A DNA stretch of 64,000 nt from Vogesella mureinivorans (GTDB lineage: Bacteria; Pseudomonadota; Gammaproteobacteria; Burkholderiales; Chromobacteriaceae), in assembly GCF_007644035.1 (NCBI RefSeq), contig NZ_VMTV02000162.1, forward strand, positions 51,636 through 115,635, read 5' to 3'. The position numbers and the translations under genes were made by a program. The notes below the pieces were generated by a model. That model did not search any database, had not been told where the DNA came from, and saw only the letters and a program-made list of their open reading frames with translations. This document shows positions 37,058 to 45,616 of the stretch, piece by piece; position 1 is the first letter of the stretch; each line of letters starts with the position of its first letter.

Positions 37058-38287
37058 ATGCCTTTTTCTACCCTGGCGCTCGACGCGGCGCTGCAACGCG
37101 CGCTGGCCGACGCCGGCTTTGACACCGCTACCGCTATCCAGCAAGCCGCCATCCCGCCCGTGCTGGCCGGCCACGACGTGCTGGCCACCGCCCGCACCGG
37201 CTCGGGCAAAACCGCCGCCTACTGCCTGCCCCTGCTGCAAAAACAGCTGGCCGCTGGCCGTGGCTGCAGCCTGATCCTGCTGCCCACGCGCGAGCTGGCG
37301 CAGCAGGTAGGCGACACCCTGTGGCAGCTGTCTGCCCACCTGCCCCGCCCCAAGATCGTGGTGGCCTACGGTGGCGTATCGATTAACCCGCAGCTGATGG
37401 CGCTGCGCGGCGGGGCCGACTTCATCGTGGCCACGCCAGGCCGCCTGCTGGACCTGATCGACAATAACGCCGTGCCGCTTGGCAGCATCGATACCCTGGT
37501 GCTGGACGAAGCCGACCGCCTGCTGGCGCTGGGCTTTGCCGACGAGCTGGGCCGCATCCTGACCCTGCTGCCGGCGCAGCGCCAGACGCTGATGTTCTCG
37601 GCCACCTTTGCGGCCAACGTACAACAGTTGGCCGCACGCCTGCTGCAACAGCCGCAGCGCGTGGCTATTGCCGACGAAGCCGCGCCGGATATTACCCAGC
37701 GCGCCATCGAGATCGACGCAGCAGACCGCTACGCCGTGCTGCTGGCGCTGCTGCGCGAGGCGGCGTGGCCGCAGGTGCTGGTGTTCGTGAACAGCAAGCA
37801 CGACGCCGCCGAGCTGGCGCAATGGCTGCAACGCGAAGGCATCCGTGCCGCCGCCCTGCACGGCGAGCTGGCGCAGGGCCGGCGCGAGCGCGTGCTGGAC
37901 AACCTGAAAAACGGCACGCTGCACGTGCTGGTGGCCACCGACCTGGCGGCACGCGGTATCGATATCCCCGCCCTGCCGGCGGTGATCAACGCCGAGCTGC
38001 CGCGCTCGCCGCAGGATTACACCCACCGCATCGGCCGTACCGGGCGCGCCGGGCAAGCCGGTGTGGCCATCAGCCTGATCGACGCCGATAGCCGCGCGCA
38101 CTTTCGCCTGATAGAAAAACGCCTGGGTTTGAAGATCGCCCGCGAGCAGCTGGCGGCCTACCCGGCGACCGATACGCCGGCGGCCAGGTTGGCCGCAGCC
38201 GACGATAACGGCGGCATCAAGGGCAAGCGCATGAGCAAGAAAGACAAGCTGCGCGCTGCCGCCGCGCAAGGCGGCAACAAAACCTAG
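37058..38287 (+). CDS. DEAD-box RNA helicase, RhlE-like
   Basis: 409 residues. All core motifs are present: Q-motif region TAIQQAAIPPVLAG, motif I ARTGSGKTAAY, TPGRLLDLI, DEAD in VLDEADRLLALG, SATF, and motif VI HRIGRTGRAGQ. The C-terminal tail is short and basic (KGKRMSKKDKLRAAAAQGG), as in small RhlE/SrmB-type helicases. It unwinds RNA in ribosome assembly or decay; the precise target is not known. An inverted pair of the dispersed word (37609-37618 and 37627-37636) lies inside the coding region in FAANVQQLAAR; another copy is at 38188. Its TAG overlaps the stop of the convergent gene. Confidence 0.93.
   Translation: MPFSTLALDAALQRALADAGFDTATAIQQAAIPPVLAGHDVLATARTGSGKTAAYCLPLLQKQLAAGRGCSLILLPTRELAQQVGDTLWQLSAHLPRPKIVVAYGGVSINPQLMALRGGADFIVATPGRLLDLIDNNAVPLGSIDTLVLDEADRLLALGFADELGRILTLLPAQRQTLMFSATFAANVQQLAARLLQQPQRVAIADEAAPDITQRAIEIDAADRYAVLLALLREAAWPQVLVFVNSKHDAAELAQWLQREGIRAAALHGELAQGRRERVLDNLKNGTLHVLVATDLAARGIDIPALPAVINAELPRSPQDYTHRIGRTGRAGQAGVAISLIDADSRAHFRLIEKRLGLKIAREQLAAYPATDTPAARLAAADDNGGIKGKRMSKKDKLRAAAAQGGNKT
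37609..37636. repeat. Inverted pair of the dispersed word inside a helicase gene
   Basis: TGCGGCCAAC (37609-37618), eight bases GTACAACA, then GTTGGCCGCA (37627-37636): perfect 10-base arms within the coding sequence, reading as A-A-N and L-A-A in the same frame. It looks like the inverted word pairs found at gene ends elsewhere in the window but cannot serve as a terminator here. Confidence 0.8.
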
Positions 38288-40935
38288 CTGCGGCTATGGG
38301 CCGCGGCCAGCAGCTGCTCGAATGCGGCCAGCGGCTGCGGCGCGCCAAACAGGTAGCCCTGGAAGTGCTGGCAGCCACAGGCCAGCAGGCTGTCGTGCTG
38401 CGCCTGGCTTTCCACGCCCTCGGCCAGTACATCCAGCTGCAGGGTTTGTGCCAGCCCCAGCACCGCGCGCACGATGGCGGCATCGGGGCCGTCGTGCAGC
38501 ATGCCCTGCACAAAAGACTGGTCCAGTTTCAGCTGGTCCAGCGGCAGCTTTTTCAGGTAGCTGAGCGACGAATAACCGGTGCCGAAATCGTCCAGCGCCA
38601 GGCGCACCCCCAGGCGGCGGAGTGCGCGCATCTTGCTGCTGCCGCTGCCATCGTCGTCCATCAGCACACTTTCGGTCAGCTCCAGCACCAGCTGCGCAGG
38701 TGGGGCAGCGGTTTGCGCCAGGATGGCGCGCAGCTGGGCCACAAAATCCGGCTGGCGCAGCTGGCATACGCTCACGTTTACCGACAGGCTCAGCCCCGCC
38801 GTATGCGGGTGGGCCGCCCAGCGCGCCAGCTGCCAGCAGGCCTGCTCCAGTACCCATAGGCCGATAGGCACAATCAGCCCGCTCTCTTCGGCCAGCGGCA
38901 CAAAGCGCTGCGGCGACAAATCGCCCAGCACGCTATCGTGCCAGCGCAGCAGGGCTTCCGCGCCGCAGATCCGGCCGCTGGCATCCACCTGCGGCTGGTA
39001 GTGCAAGCTCAGTTGATCTTCTGCCAGCACGCGGCGCAGCGCGCTTTCCAGCCGGGCACGCTCTGCCACGCTGCGCTGTAGCGCCATATCAAAAAAGCGC
39101 ACGGTATTACGCCCTGCCGCCTTGGCGCTGTACAGCGCCATGTCGGCACGCTTCATCAGGTCGTCGCATTGGCGCGGGCCGTCGGCAAATAGCGAGATGC
39201 CGATACTGGGCGTGCACTGGTAGTCGTGCCCGTTCAGGTCGTAGTGCGCGTTCAGCGCCAGGCGCAGGCTTTCGCCCAGGCGCTGCGCCACGGCCGCGGC
39301 TTCGCCCACATGGCTGCCCAGTGCCGGCAGCAGTACCACAAATTCGTCCCCGCCCAGCCGCGCTACCGTGTCGTTCTCGCCTACCCCGGCCTGCAGCCTG
39401 CGGCCAACCTGCTGCAACAGCGCATCGCCATGGTCGTGCCCCAGGGTGTCGTTCAGTGTCTTGAAGTTGTCCAGGTCGAGGAACAGCAGCGCGCCCTCGC
39501 CCTCGGGGTGTGCCAGCGCCAGCTGCAGGCGCTCCAGCAGCAGGCGGCGGTTGGGCAGGCGGGTGAGCGGGTCGTAGTAGGCCAGCTGCTGGATCTCCTG
39601 CTCGGCCGCCTTGCGCTGGGTAATGTCGGTGAGCATGGCCACGTAGTGGCTGACCTCGCCGTGCGCATCTTGTACGGCGGTGAGGGTGAGCCATTCGGGG
39701 TAGATTTCGCCGTTTTTGCGCCGGTTCCAGATTTCGCCACACCAGCTGCCATGGCTGAGCAGCTGGTGCCACAGATGGGCATAAAACGCCGGGCCGTGGC
39801 GGCCGGAGCTCAGCAGAGCGGGGGTCTGCCCTACCGCCTCGGCCTGGGTATAACCGGTAATGCGGGTAAAGGCGCTGTTTACGCGCAGAATCACGCAGCG
39901 GGTATCGGTAACAAAGATGCCTTCTTGCGAATCAAACGCGGCGGCGGCAATGCGCAGGTCTTGCTCGTCGCGCGCCCGCGCCCGCGCCAGCCGCTCGAAG
40001 CGCAGGAAATACAGCGTGGCCACCCCCAGCAGTATCAGCAAGACACTGGCCACCACCCAGGCTGTGCGCCAGGCTTCCTGCCGCCAGGGGGCCAGCGCCC
40101 GCGTTTCGTCCAGGTGTACGGCCAGCACAAAGGGGTACACGCGCGAGGCGCGATAGGCGGTGAGCACGCGCTGGCCGCCCGGCCAGGTTTCGCGGTAGCT
40201 GTCGGCATCGGTCTGGGCCAGCCGGGCGGGCAGCAAGCGGCTGGGGCCAAGGTGGCCGGGCCGGGCCTGCGGGTCGGTGCTGATGATCAGGCTGCCGTCG
40301 TAACGCAGCAGCGCCACCTGGCCCTGCTGCGGGCTAATGTGGTTGCTGTAGAAGTTCAGGAAATAATCGGTATTCAGCGTGGCCAGCACGGTGACCCAGC
40401 GCTGGTCGTCCTGCATCACGTCCAGCGCCACGGGGATAAAGCTGATGCCGCTCTGCGCCGGCTGGCCGGCCAGCGGGCTATCGGCAAAGTCGCGCCCGGC
40501 GGTGAGCGGGCCGGTGCGCAGCACACCCAGCGGCTCGGTACTTTGCGGCATGAATTGCTGGCGCGGCAGGCGCAGCCCCAGGTTGGCCGCATTGGTGCTG
40601 GCCTCGATCACGCCCTGGCCGTTTTCCAGCGCGATAGAGCGGATATAAGGCGCCTGCTGCAGAAATGCCTTGAGCTTGTCGCTACGCTGCGGGCTGCTGC
40701 CGGACAGCAGCAAGGTGCGCTCCACCACGTTCAGGCTCTGGGTGAGCTGGTCTTCCAGCGCGCGTACCGTCAGGCTGGCCAGGGCAAACTGGCGCGACAG
40801 CGCTTCGCTACGCAAACGCCATTGCACCGAGGCGGTAGCCAGCGCAGTAAACAGCAGCACCAGCGCCACCACCATGACAAAGGTCGCGCGCTGGTTCAGG
40901 CCAAGCCGGGTTTGCAGGCTGCGGTGCTGACTCAC
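38284..40935 (-). CDS. Membrane GGDEF-EAL protein with Cache sensor and PAS
   Basis: 883 residues. TM1 (about 17-37) and TM2 (about 290-312, AWVVASVLLILLGVATLYFL) bracket a periplasmic double-Cache region of ~250 residues. Then PAS/PAC (about 330-440), GGDEF (about 450-610; LARLGGDEFVVLLPAL, DLDNFKTLNDTLGHDHGD) and EAL (about 625-875; AEALLRWHD, LDDFGTGYSSLSYLKKL). Both catalytic domains look intact, so it could make or degrade cyclic-di-GMP. It follows a periplasmic amino-acid-binding protein gene by 13 bases. Its stop codon shares CTAG with the helicase stop. Confidence 0.93.
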   Translation of the reverse strand: MSQHRSLQTRLGLNQRATFVMVVALVLLFTALATASVQWRLRSEALSRQFALASLTVRALEDQLTQSLNVVERTLLLSGSSPQRSDKLKAFLQQAPYIRSIALENGQGVIEASTNAANLGLRLPRQQFMPQSTEPLGVLRTGPLTAGRDFADSPLAGQPAQSGISFIPVALDVMQDDQRWVTVLATLNTDYFLNFYSNHISPQQGQVALLRYDGSLIISTDPQARPGHLGPSRLLPARLAQTDADSYRETWPGGQRVLTAYRASRVYPFVLAVHLDETRALAPWRQEAWRTAWVVASVLLILLGVATLYFLRFERLARARARDEQDLRIAAAAFDSQEGIFVTDTRCVILRVNSAFTRITGYTQAEAVGQTPALLSSGRHGPAFYAHLWHQLLSHGSWCGEIWNRRKNGEIYPEWLTLTAVQDAHGEVSHYVAMLTDITQRKAAEQEIQQLAYYDPLTRLPNRRLLLERLQLALAHPEGEGALLFLDLDNFKTLNDTLGHDHGDALLQQVGRRLQAGVGENDTVARLGGDEFVVLLPALGSHVGEAAAVAQRLGESLRLALNAHYDLNGHDYQCTPSIGISLFADGPRQCDDLMKRADMALYSAKAAGRNTVRFFDMALQRSVAERARLESALRRVLAEDQLSLHYQPQVDASGRICGAEALLRWHDSVLGDLSPQRFVPLAEESGLIVPIGLWVLEQACWQLARWAAHPHTAGLSLSVNVSVCQLRQPDFVAQLRAILAQTAAPPAQLVLELTESVLMDDDGSGSSKMRALRRLGVRLALDDFGTGYSSLSYLKKLPLDQLKLDQSFVQGMLHDGPDAAIVRAVLGLAQTLQLDVLAEGVESQAQHDSLLACGCQHFQGYLFGAPQPLAAFEQLLAAAHSRS

Positions 40936-40948
40936 TGGCTACCCTGCT

Positions 40949-41728
40949 CTAGCGCTCGGCCACCGGGTCCAGCTTGTGGCGTTTGATCGCCGCGGCCAGG
41001 CTGCCATCTTGCCGTGCGCTGTCCAGGTAGCGCGTAACCCGGGCGTACCAGGCGTCGTCGCCCTTTTTCATGGCGTAGGCGTAATGGGTCAGGTGGTAGG
41101 CGGCGGGCGGGGCCACCAGGCGTGCCCAGTCGGTGGTTTCCAGCATGCGGCGGCTAAACGGGTAGTCGGTCATGAACACGTCGGCACGGCCGGACTCCAC
41201 CTCTTGCTCGCGCCCTTGCGGCGTATCGGTCACCAGCAGCGTGGCCTGCTTCAGTTTTTCACGCATCACCGGCTCGTGCAGCGTGCCTTTGGCTACCGCC
41301 ACCACCATGCCGGGTTTGTCGATGTCTTCCCAGCGCTGGATGCGGCGGTTGCTTTTGGTGGTAATGGCGTAAATATCGCTGATCAGGTGCGGGCGGGTAA
41401 AACGCAGCTTTTCGCTACGCACCGGATTAATGCCGATGGCAAACATGGCGATATCGCAGCGGTTTTGCTCGATATCGGGAATCAGGCTGGCAAAAGAGCT
41501 ATCGACAAACTTCACCGCCACGCCCAGGTCGCGGCCCAGGCCCTGTGCCATGTCGATATCCACCCCGCTGAGCTGGCGGGTTTTCGGGTTGCGGTAGGAA
41601 ATACCGTAGTAGTCGGGCCAGATGCACACGCGTACTTCGCGTGCCGCCAGCACATCATCCAGTCGGCCAGCACTGGCGGCAGCCGGCAAGGTAGCCAGGG
41701 CGGCCAGGCAAAGCAGGGGGTATTTCAT
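40949..41728 (-). CDS. Periplasmic amino-acid-binding protein (family 3)
   Basis: 259 residues. A signal peptide (LLCLAALATLPAAASA) precedes the bilobal fold: VRVCIWPDYYGISYRNP, GVDIDMAQGLGRDLGV, CDIAMFAIGINPVRSEKLRFTRP and DVFMTDYPFSRRM. These are features of polar amino-acid ABC-transporter binding proteins, but no permease or ATPase gene is adjacent. Thirteen bases downstream is the Cache-GGDEF-EAL gene, so it probably delivers ligand to that sensor rather than to a transporter. Upstream, 41760-41840 is AT-rich and likely holds the promoter. Confidence 0.88.
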   Translation of the reverse strand: MKYPLLCLAALATLPAAASAGRLDDVLAAREVRVCIWPDYYGISYRNPKTRQLSGVDIDMAQGLGRDLGVAVKFVDSSFASLIPDIEQNRCDIAMFAIGINPVRSEKLRFTRPHLISDIYAITTKSNRRIQRWEDIDKPGMVVAVAKGTLHEPVMREKLKQATLLVTDTPQGREQEVESGRADVFMTDYPFSRRMLETTDWARLVAPPAAYHLTHYAYAMKKGDDAWYARVTRYLDSARQDGSLAAAIKRHKLDPVAER

Positions 41729-41946
41729 GACAGGTTTCCAGGCGGGCTAAGTGGCGAACTCAATACGTATTTTAACAATCAAAAATCATAAAAACACGCA
41801 CTTTAAATTAATATAATCTATCTAATACACACCTTATCAGCCACCGTTTTACCCAGCCATGCACTAGATCAACTATTGCTTTGCCACCCTGGCGCAGGCT
41901 GCGCACCGCCTGGTGCGCGCCGCCTGCGGCAGGTGTCGGCTGCGGG

Positions 41947-42906
41947 TCAGGCTTCCCAGCGCTCTTCGCGCCACTCGGCCATGGCTTCTTTGTCCAGGAA
42001 GGTCCAGGCCACCACACGGCTGATCTTGTTGCCCTGCGCCATGTCCAGCGTGATCACACGCTTGGCATTGCACATTTCCAGCTCGCGCAGCAGGCCGCGT
42101 ACGTTGTCCACCTTGGACACCAGCGAGCTGAACCACGCTACCTGGTGGCCGTAGCGCACGCTCTGGCGCGCCATGGTGGCCAGGAAATACTCCTCGCCGC
42201 CCTCGCACCACAGCTCGTGGTGGCGGCCGCCAAAGTTCAGTTCCACATTGGCCATGCGCTGGCCGGTAAGGTTGGCCACCTTGCGCCGCGCGGCGGCGTC
42301 GGCTTCGGCGGCCGAGCCGTGGAACGGCGGGTTGCAGATGGTCAGGTCGAAGCGGTCTTCGCGCTTGATGATGCCGTCGAACACGTTGGCCGCATCGGTT
42401 TGCTGGCGCAGCTTCAGGCCGCTTTTCAGCTGCGGGTTGGCATCCACGATCAACCGCGCCATGCGCAGCGCGTCGGCGTCGATATCGCTGCCGACAAAGC
42501 GCCAGCCGTATACGTGGCGGCCTACGATGGGGTAGATGCAGTTGGCGCCCACGCCGATATCCAGCACGGTGGCGCGCTTGGGAATGGTGCCTTTATTGCT
42601 CTTGGCCAGCAGGTCGGCAGCGTGGTGCAGGTAATCGGCGCGGCCGGGTACCGGCGGGCACAGGTAGCCGGGGGGGATATCCCAGAACAGCACGCCGTAG
42701 TGGTGCATCAGCAGCGCGCGGTTCAGCGCTTTTACGGCGGCGGGGTTGTGGAAGTCCACGGTTTCGATGCCGTGTTCGTTATGGCGCACAAACTCGGCCA
42801 GCTCGGGGTTGGCCGCAATCAGCGCCACAAAGTCATAGCGCTCGCGGTGCACACTGCGAAAGTGCAGGCCGGGTTTGCCGTCGCCGGCAGGTAGGGTAAT
42901 GGTCAT
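41947..42906 (-). CDS. rlmF: 23S rRNA (adenine-1618-N6)-methyltransferase
   Basis: 319 residues from ATG at 42906 (MTITLPAGDGKPGLHFRS). SAM-dependent N6-methylation of A1618 in 23S rRNA. Conserved segments: LLMHHYGVLFWDIPPGYLCP, SAM loop VLDIGVGANCIYPIVG, and the N6-adenine motif LTICNPPFHGS. The longer frame to 42999 lacks family similarity. Two word copies (42385, 42808) sit in the coding region. Isolated gene; the 218 bases to the binding-protein gene contain the latter's promoter. Confidence 0.94.
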   Translation of the reverse strand: MTITLPAGDGKPGLHFRSVHRERYDFVALIAANPELAEFVRHNEHGIETVDFHNPAAVKALNRALLMHHYGVLFWDIPPGYLCPPVPGRADYLHHAADLLAKSNKGTIPKRATVLDIGVGANCIYPIVGRHVYGWRFVGSDIDADALRMARLIVDANPQLKSGLKLRQQTDAANVFDGIIKREDRFDLTICNPPFHGSAAEADAAARRKVANLTGQRMANVELNFGGRHHELWCEGGEEYFLATMARQSVRYGHQVAWFSSLVSKVDNVRGLLRELEMCNAKRVITLDMAQGNKISRVVAWTFLDKEAMAEWREERWEA

Positions 42907-43048
42907 GGCAGATACCGCAAAATCAATCGGCGGATTGTACGGGCTTATTGCCATTTCGTGGGAATGGCGGTGCGCAGTGTTGTCGTAGCGGCCCGGCAAA
43001 GCACAAGGCCAGCCCGCGGGCTGGCCTTGCTGTGTTCACCGCCAGCAC

Positions 43049-43354
43049 TCAGGCGAAAATATCGATGATGTTGCCGGCCACCTTCACGCCGTTCACCACG
43101 CTTTCACCGGTGGCGGCCACCGTTTCGTACACCACCTCCGCCGCCTCGACCGCCGTTTCTGCGGCACCGGCGGCCAGGTTGACCGCACCACTGGCCAGGT
43201 CCAGACCGGCTTCGCCGATGTCCAGCGCCGCTTCGCCAAAGTCGCCGCTCACCGTATCGACCACCGCCTCACCCGCGTGATAAAGGCCCTTGCCCAGCCC
43301 CACCATGCCTTTCAGCATCTGGCTGCCGCCTACGGCCATGCCGCTATAACTCAT
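43049..43354 (-). CDS. Small Ala/Gly/Val-rich helical protein of unknown function
   Basis: 101 residues, no cysteine and almost no aromatic residues beyond three Tyr. From residue 20 on it is a run of short amphipathic segments of similar form (GEAVVDTVSGDFGEAAL, DIGEAGLDLASGAVNLAAG, AAETAVEAAEVVYETV), suggesting an imperfect internal repeat and a helical or membrane-associated structure. I recognise no family. It lies alone between rlmF and a regulator on the same strand; frame and codon use favour a real gene. Confidence 0.65.
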   Translation of the reverse strand: MSYSGMAVGGSQMLKGMVGLGKGLYHAGEAVVDTVSGDFGEAALDIGEAGLDLASGAVNLAAGAAETAVEAAEVVYETVAATGESVVNGVKVAGNIIDIFA

Positions 43355-43441
43355 TGCTGCTCCCCGCTACGCAAAGCCATCAGCATGCCGCGCCAGGCAG
43401 GTACGCGGGTTGCCACATTGTTGCCGCCGGTAACAAGGCTT

Positions 43442-44383
43442 TTACAAACCCGCCGCCACCTGCCCCGGCAGCTGCTGTTCGAACTTGGCCCACACGCGGC
43501 GCATATCGCGGGCCGAGGCAAACCCTGCCCCCTCGGCCGCGCGCTCCACCGGCACGCCCTGCTGCAACAGCTGGCGCACCACCGCCACGCGCAGGCGCTG
43601 CTGGTATTCCACAATGCTCACCCCGGCCTGCTGGCGAAACAGCCGCGTGAGGTGGCGCGGGCTCAGGTGCACCCTGGCCGCGAGGCTGTCCAGCGGCCAA
43701 TGCTGCGCCGGGTCGCGCGCGATGGCATCCTGCGCGCGGTGTACCGCCGGGTGCAGGTGGTTGCGGTACGCCAGCCACGGCGACAGCTGGGCGTCGTCCC
43801 CGGCGCGGCGGCTATACAGCACCATGCGCCGCGCCACCCGCGCCGCCACATCGGGGCCGGCGTGGCGCTCGATCAGTGCCAGCGCCAGGTCCATGCCGGT
43901 GGTAATGCCGGCCGAGGTGGCAATGTGGCCGTCTTCCACAAATACACGGTTATCCAGCACACGCGCCCGTGGCGCGGCGGCGGCCAGCTTGGCGGTAATG
44001 CTGTGGTGCGTGGTGCAGGCGCGGCCATCCAGTAGCCCCGCCATGCCGGCCAGCAGCGCGCCGGAGCACACGGTAGCCAGCGCCACCTGCGGGCGGATGT
44101 GCTGGCGCAGCCAGGCCACCAGCTGCTGCGCCTCGGGCGTGGCGTAATCCAGGTCTTCATCCACCGTACCCACCACGATCACCAGGCTGCCGTCGGCCAC
44201 TGCGTCCGGCAACGGCGCGATGCGCGACACCAGCCCCAGCGAGCTGACGCACTCGGTAGCCGGGCCGGCAATGTGCAGGCGAAACGGCGCGCCCTCATCC
44301 AGCGCCATGCGAAAGGCCTCGGCCGGGCCGACAAAATCCAGCGCCAGGTAGCGCGGGGTGAGCAGGAAGTAAATGTCTTTCAT
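43442..44383 (-). CDS. GlxA-type transcriptional regulator (DJ-1/PfpI plus AraC HTH)
   Basis: 313 residues. Residues 1-170 form a DJ-1/PfpI-like domain (YLALDFVGPAEAF, ALATVCSGALLAGMAGLLDG); residues ~215-305 are an AraC helix-turn-helix pair (SLAARVHLSPRHLTRLFRQQ, then GVPVERAAEGAGFAS). Regulators of this type control catabolic genes; the effector is unknown. The ATG at 44383 is formed by the end of a word copy, AAGGTTGGCCGCATG, with AAGG at ribosome-site distance. The upstream gene stops 17 bases earlier. Confidence 0.92.
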   Translation of the reverse strand: MKDIYFLLTPRYLALDFVGPAEAFRMALDEGAPFRLHIAGPATECVSSLGLVSRIAPLPDAVADGSLVIVVGTVDEDLDYATPEAQQLVAWLRQHIRPQVALATVCSGALLAGMAGLLDGRACTTHHSITAKLAAAAPRARVLDNRVFVEDGHIATSAGITTGMDLALALIERHAGPDVAARVARRMVLYSRRAGDDAQLSPWLAYRNHLHPAVHRAQDAIARDPAQHWPLDSLAARVHLSPRHLTRLFRQQAGVSIVEYQQRLRVAVVRQLLQQGVPVERAAEGAGFASARDMRRVWAKFEQQLPGQVAAGL

Positions 44384-44395
44384 GCGGCCAACCTT
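44383..44395 (-). promoter_or_regulatory. Word copy supplying ribosome site and start codon of the GlxA-type gene
   Basis: On the minus strand AAGGTTGGCCGCA ends with the A of the ATG start codon. AAGG lies eight bases before the ATG and is the only Shine-Dalgarno-like sequence there. The same layout recurs at 45603. Confidence 0.6.
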
Positions 44396-44399
44396 GGGG

Positions 44400-44900
44400 T
44401 CAACACCCGGCTGAATCTACCGGGTAGAACGTCATTTGCCAGTTGGTTTCCCAGCTTAGGCCACCATCGCTGGAAAAAGCCTGCTCCCACGCGGGCGCTT
44501 GCCCTGGCAAGGCAAACCAGGTGAAGCGAACCTTGATGGCCTGGCCGTCGAGCACATCGTCGGCGTAGAACAGCCCGATGTGATCGACAAATTTGCCGCG
44601 CACCGGCGTATCCAGACAGGTGGGATTGCGCCCATCCAGCCACCAGATCGACCACAAGCCGTCTGCCTCACAAAAGGAGCGTAATGCCGCGGCACGAAAG
44701 TCACCTTCCGGGAACTTCAGCAGATTATCTTCCAGGTTGCCGTAGCCCCCCAGTATCTTGGTGGTGGCAGACTCGCCCTCAAATGCCACCCAGTCCTGGC
44801 TGCCACAAAGGCGTGCCGCCAGTCGCCGATGCGCTACGCGCCAGCGCCCGATGATGAAATCAAAATCAGCCGGCGCATGCGCCTCACAAGGTAACAACAT
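44400..44900 (-). CDS. DUF1579-like protein of unknown function
   Basis: 166 residues, cytosolic. It begins with FDFIIGRWRVAHRRLAARL and contains WVAFEGESATTKILGGYGN, then LWSIWWLDGR and WEQAFSSDGGLSWETNWQM. The opening G-x-W-x-V pattern and alternating strands suggest a lipocalin-like or DUF1579-type beta-barrel. No catalytic motif is apparent. It is upstream of the GlxA-type regulator on the same strand, 16 bases away, and downstream of a DUF1737 gene. Confidence 0.75.
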   Translation of the reverse strand: MLLPCEAHAPADFDFIIGRWRVAHRRLAARLCGSQDWVAFEGESATTKILGGYGNLEDNLLKFPEGDFRAAALRSFCEADGLWSIWWLDGRNPTCLDTPVRGKFVDHIGLFYADDVLDGQAIKVRFTWFALPGQAPAWEQAFSSDGGLSWETNWQMTFYPVDSAGC

Positions 44901-44927
44901 ATTCGATCCTTTCAGGGATAGCTGCGC

Positions 44928-45125
44928 TTACAGCTCGCCCAGCTTGATATCCGGCTGGTAGTCGCCATCCACCTCTTTAACGATGGCCTGGCCGGCGATG
45001 ACGCGTTCGCCGTTGAAGGTAAGCGTGGGCGCGCCGTGCAGCTGCCAGCCGCGGTTCAGCGCCTCGGTCACGCGGTGGCAGAAGGCGCTGTCGTCGGGGC
45101 CGGTCAGCAGTCGGTACAGTTTCAT
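44928..45125 (-). CDS. DUF1737 protein
   Basis: 65 residues. The whole sequence matches the small conserved DUF1737 family: MKLYRLLTGPDDSAFCHRV, LNRGWQLHGAPTLTF and GQAIVKEVDGDYQPD. The function of this family is unknown. It sits 27 bases before the DUF1579-like gene and 16 bases after a GNAT gene, all on the minus strand, so 44383-46507 may be one transcript. Confidence 0.85.
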   Translation of the reverse strand: MKLYRLLTGPDDSAFCHRVTEALNRGWQLHGAPTLTFNGERVIAGQAIVKEVDGDYQPDIKLGEL

Positions 45126-45141
45126 GGCGTGGGTCCTGGGG

Positions 45142-45603
45142 TCAGAAAGTATGACGATACACGACGAAGCCGGTATTCCGCGCCACGCGGTCGTACAGCA
45201 GGCGGGCGGCGGCGTTGTCGTAGCGGGTATGCCAGTACACGCTGGGGCTGCCGGCGGCCTGCGCCTGGGCCAGCACGGCGCTAATCAGCTGCCGTGCCAC
45301 GCCCTGCCCGCGCGCGGCCGGCACGGTGAACAGGTCTTGCAGGTAGCAGGCGCGGTGCGCCATCAGCGTGTTGCGGTGAAATACATAATGCGCCAACCCC
45401 AGCAGCTGGCCGCCGCGCCAGGCTAGCAGCACGTGCATCGGCTCGGCGGGGGCGAGGAAGCGTTGCCAGGTAAGCTGGCTAACCGTCGCCGGCAGCGCCA
45501 GCTCGCCGTGGCGGCCATAAAAAGCGTTGTAGGCGTCCCATAGCGGCAGCCAGGCGTGGTAGTCATCCGGCTGCGGCGGGCGCAGTTGCAAGGTATCGCG
45601 CAT
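45142..45603 (-). CDS. GNAT family N-acetyltransferase
   Basis: 153 residues from the ATG at 45603 (MRDTLQLRPPQPDDYHAW). The acetyl-CoA loop is VPAARGQGVARQLISAVL with the R/Q-x-x-G-x-G/A signature; CYLQDLFTV and VYWHTRYDNAAARLLYDRV are typical GNAT strands and helix. Substrate unknown; related proteins acetylate small amines. The junction with the upstream exporter gene is the 16-base TAAGGTTGGCCGCATG, which holds its stop, one word copy, the only ribosome-site candidate and this start. Confidence 0.88.
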   Translation of the reverse strand: MRDTLQLRPPQPDDYHAWLPLWDAYNAFYGRHGELALPATVSQLTWQRFLAPAEPMHVLLAWRGGQLLGLAHYVFHRNTLMAHRACYLQDLFTVPAARGQGVARQLISAVLAQAQAAGSPSVYWHTRYDNAAARLLYDRVARNTGFVVYRHTF

Positions 45604-45616
45604 GCGGCCAACCTTA
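45603..45616 (-). promoter_or_regulatory. Word copy exactly filling the junction of two genes
   Basis: On the minus strand TAAGGTTGGCCGCATG: the TAA ends the EamA gene, AAGGTTGGCCGCA is the word, and ATG begins the GNAT gene. AAGG provides the ribosome-binding site eight bases before the ATG. Confidence 0.65.

Noticed and set aside
37558-37640. Terminator inside the helicase gene
   Set aside because: The inverted word pair lies in a continuous conserved coding region with no T-run after it.
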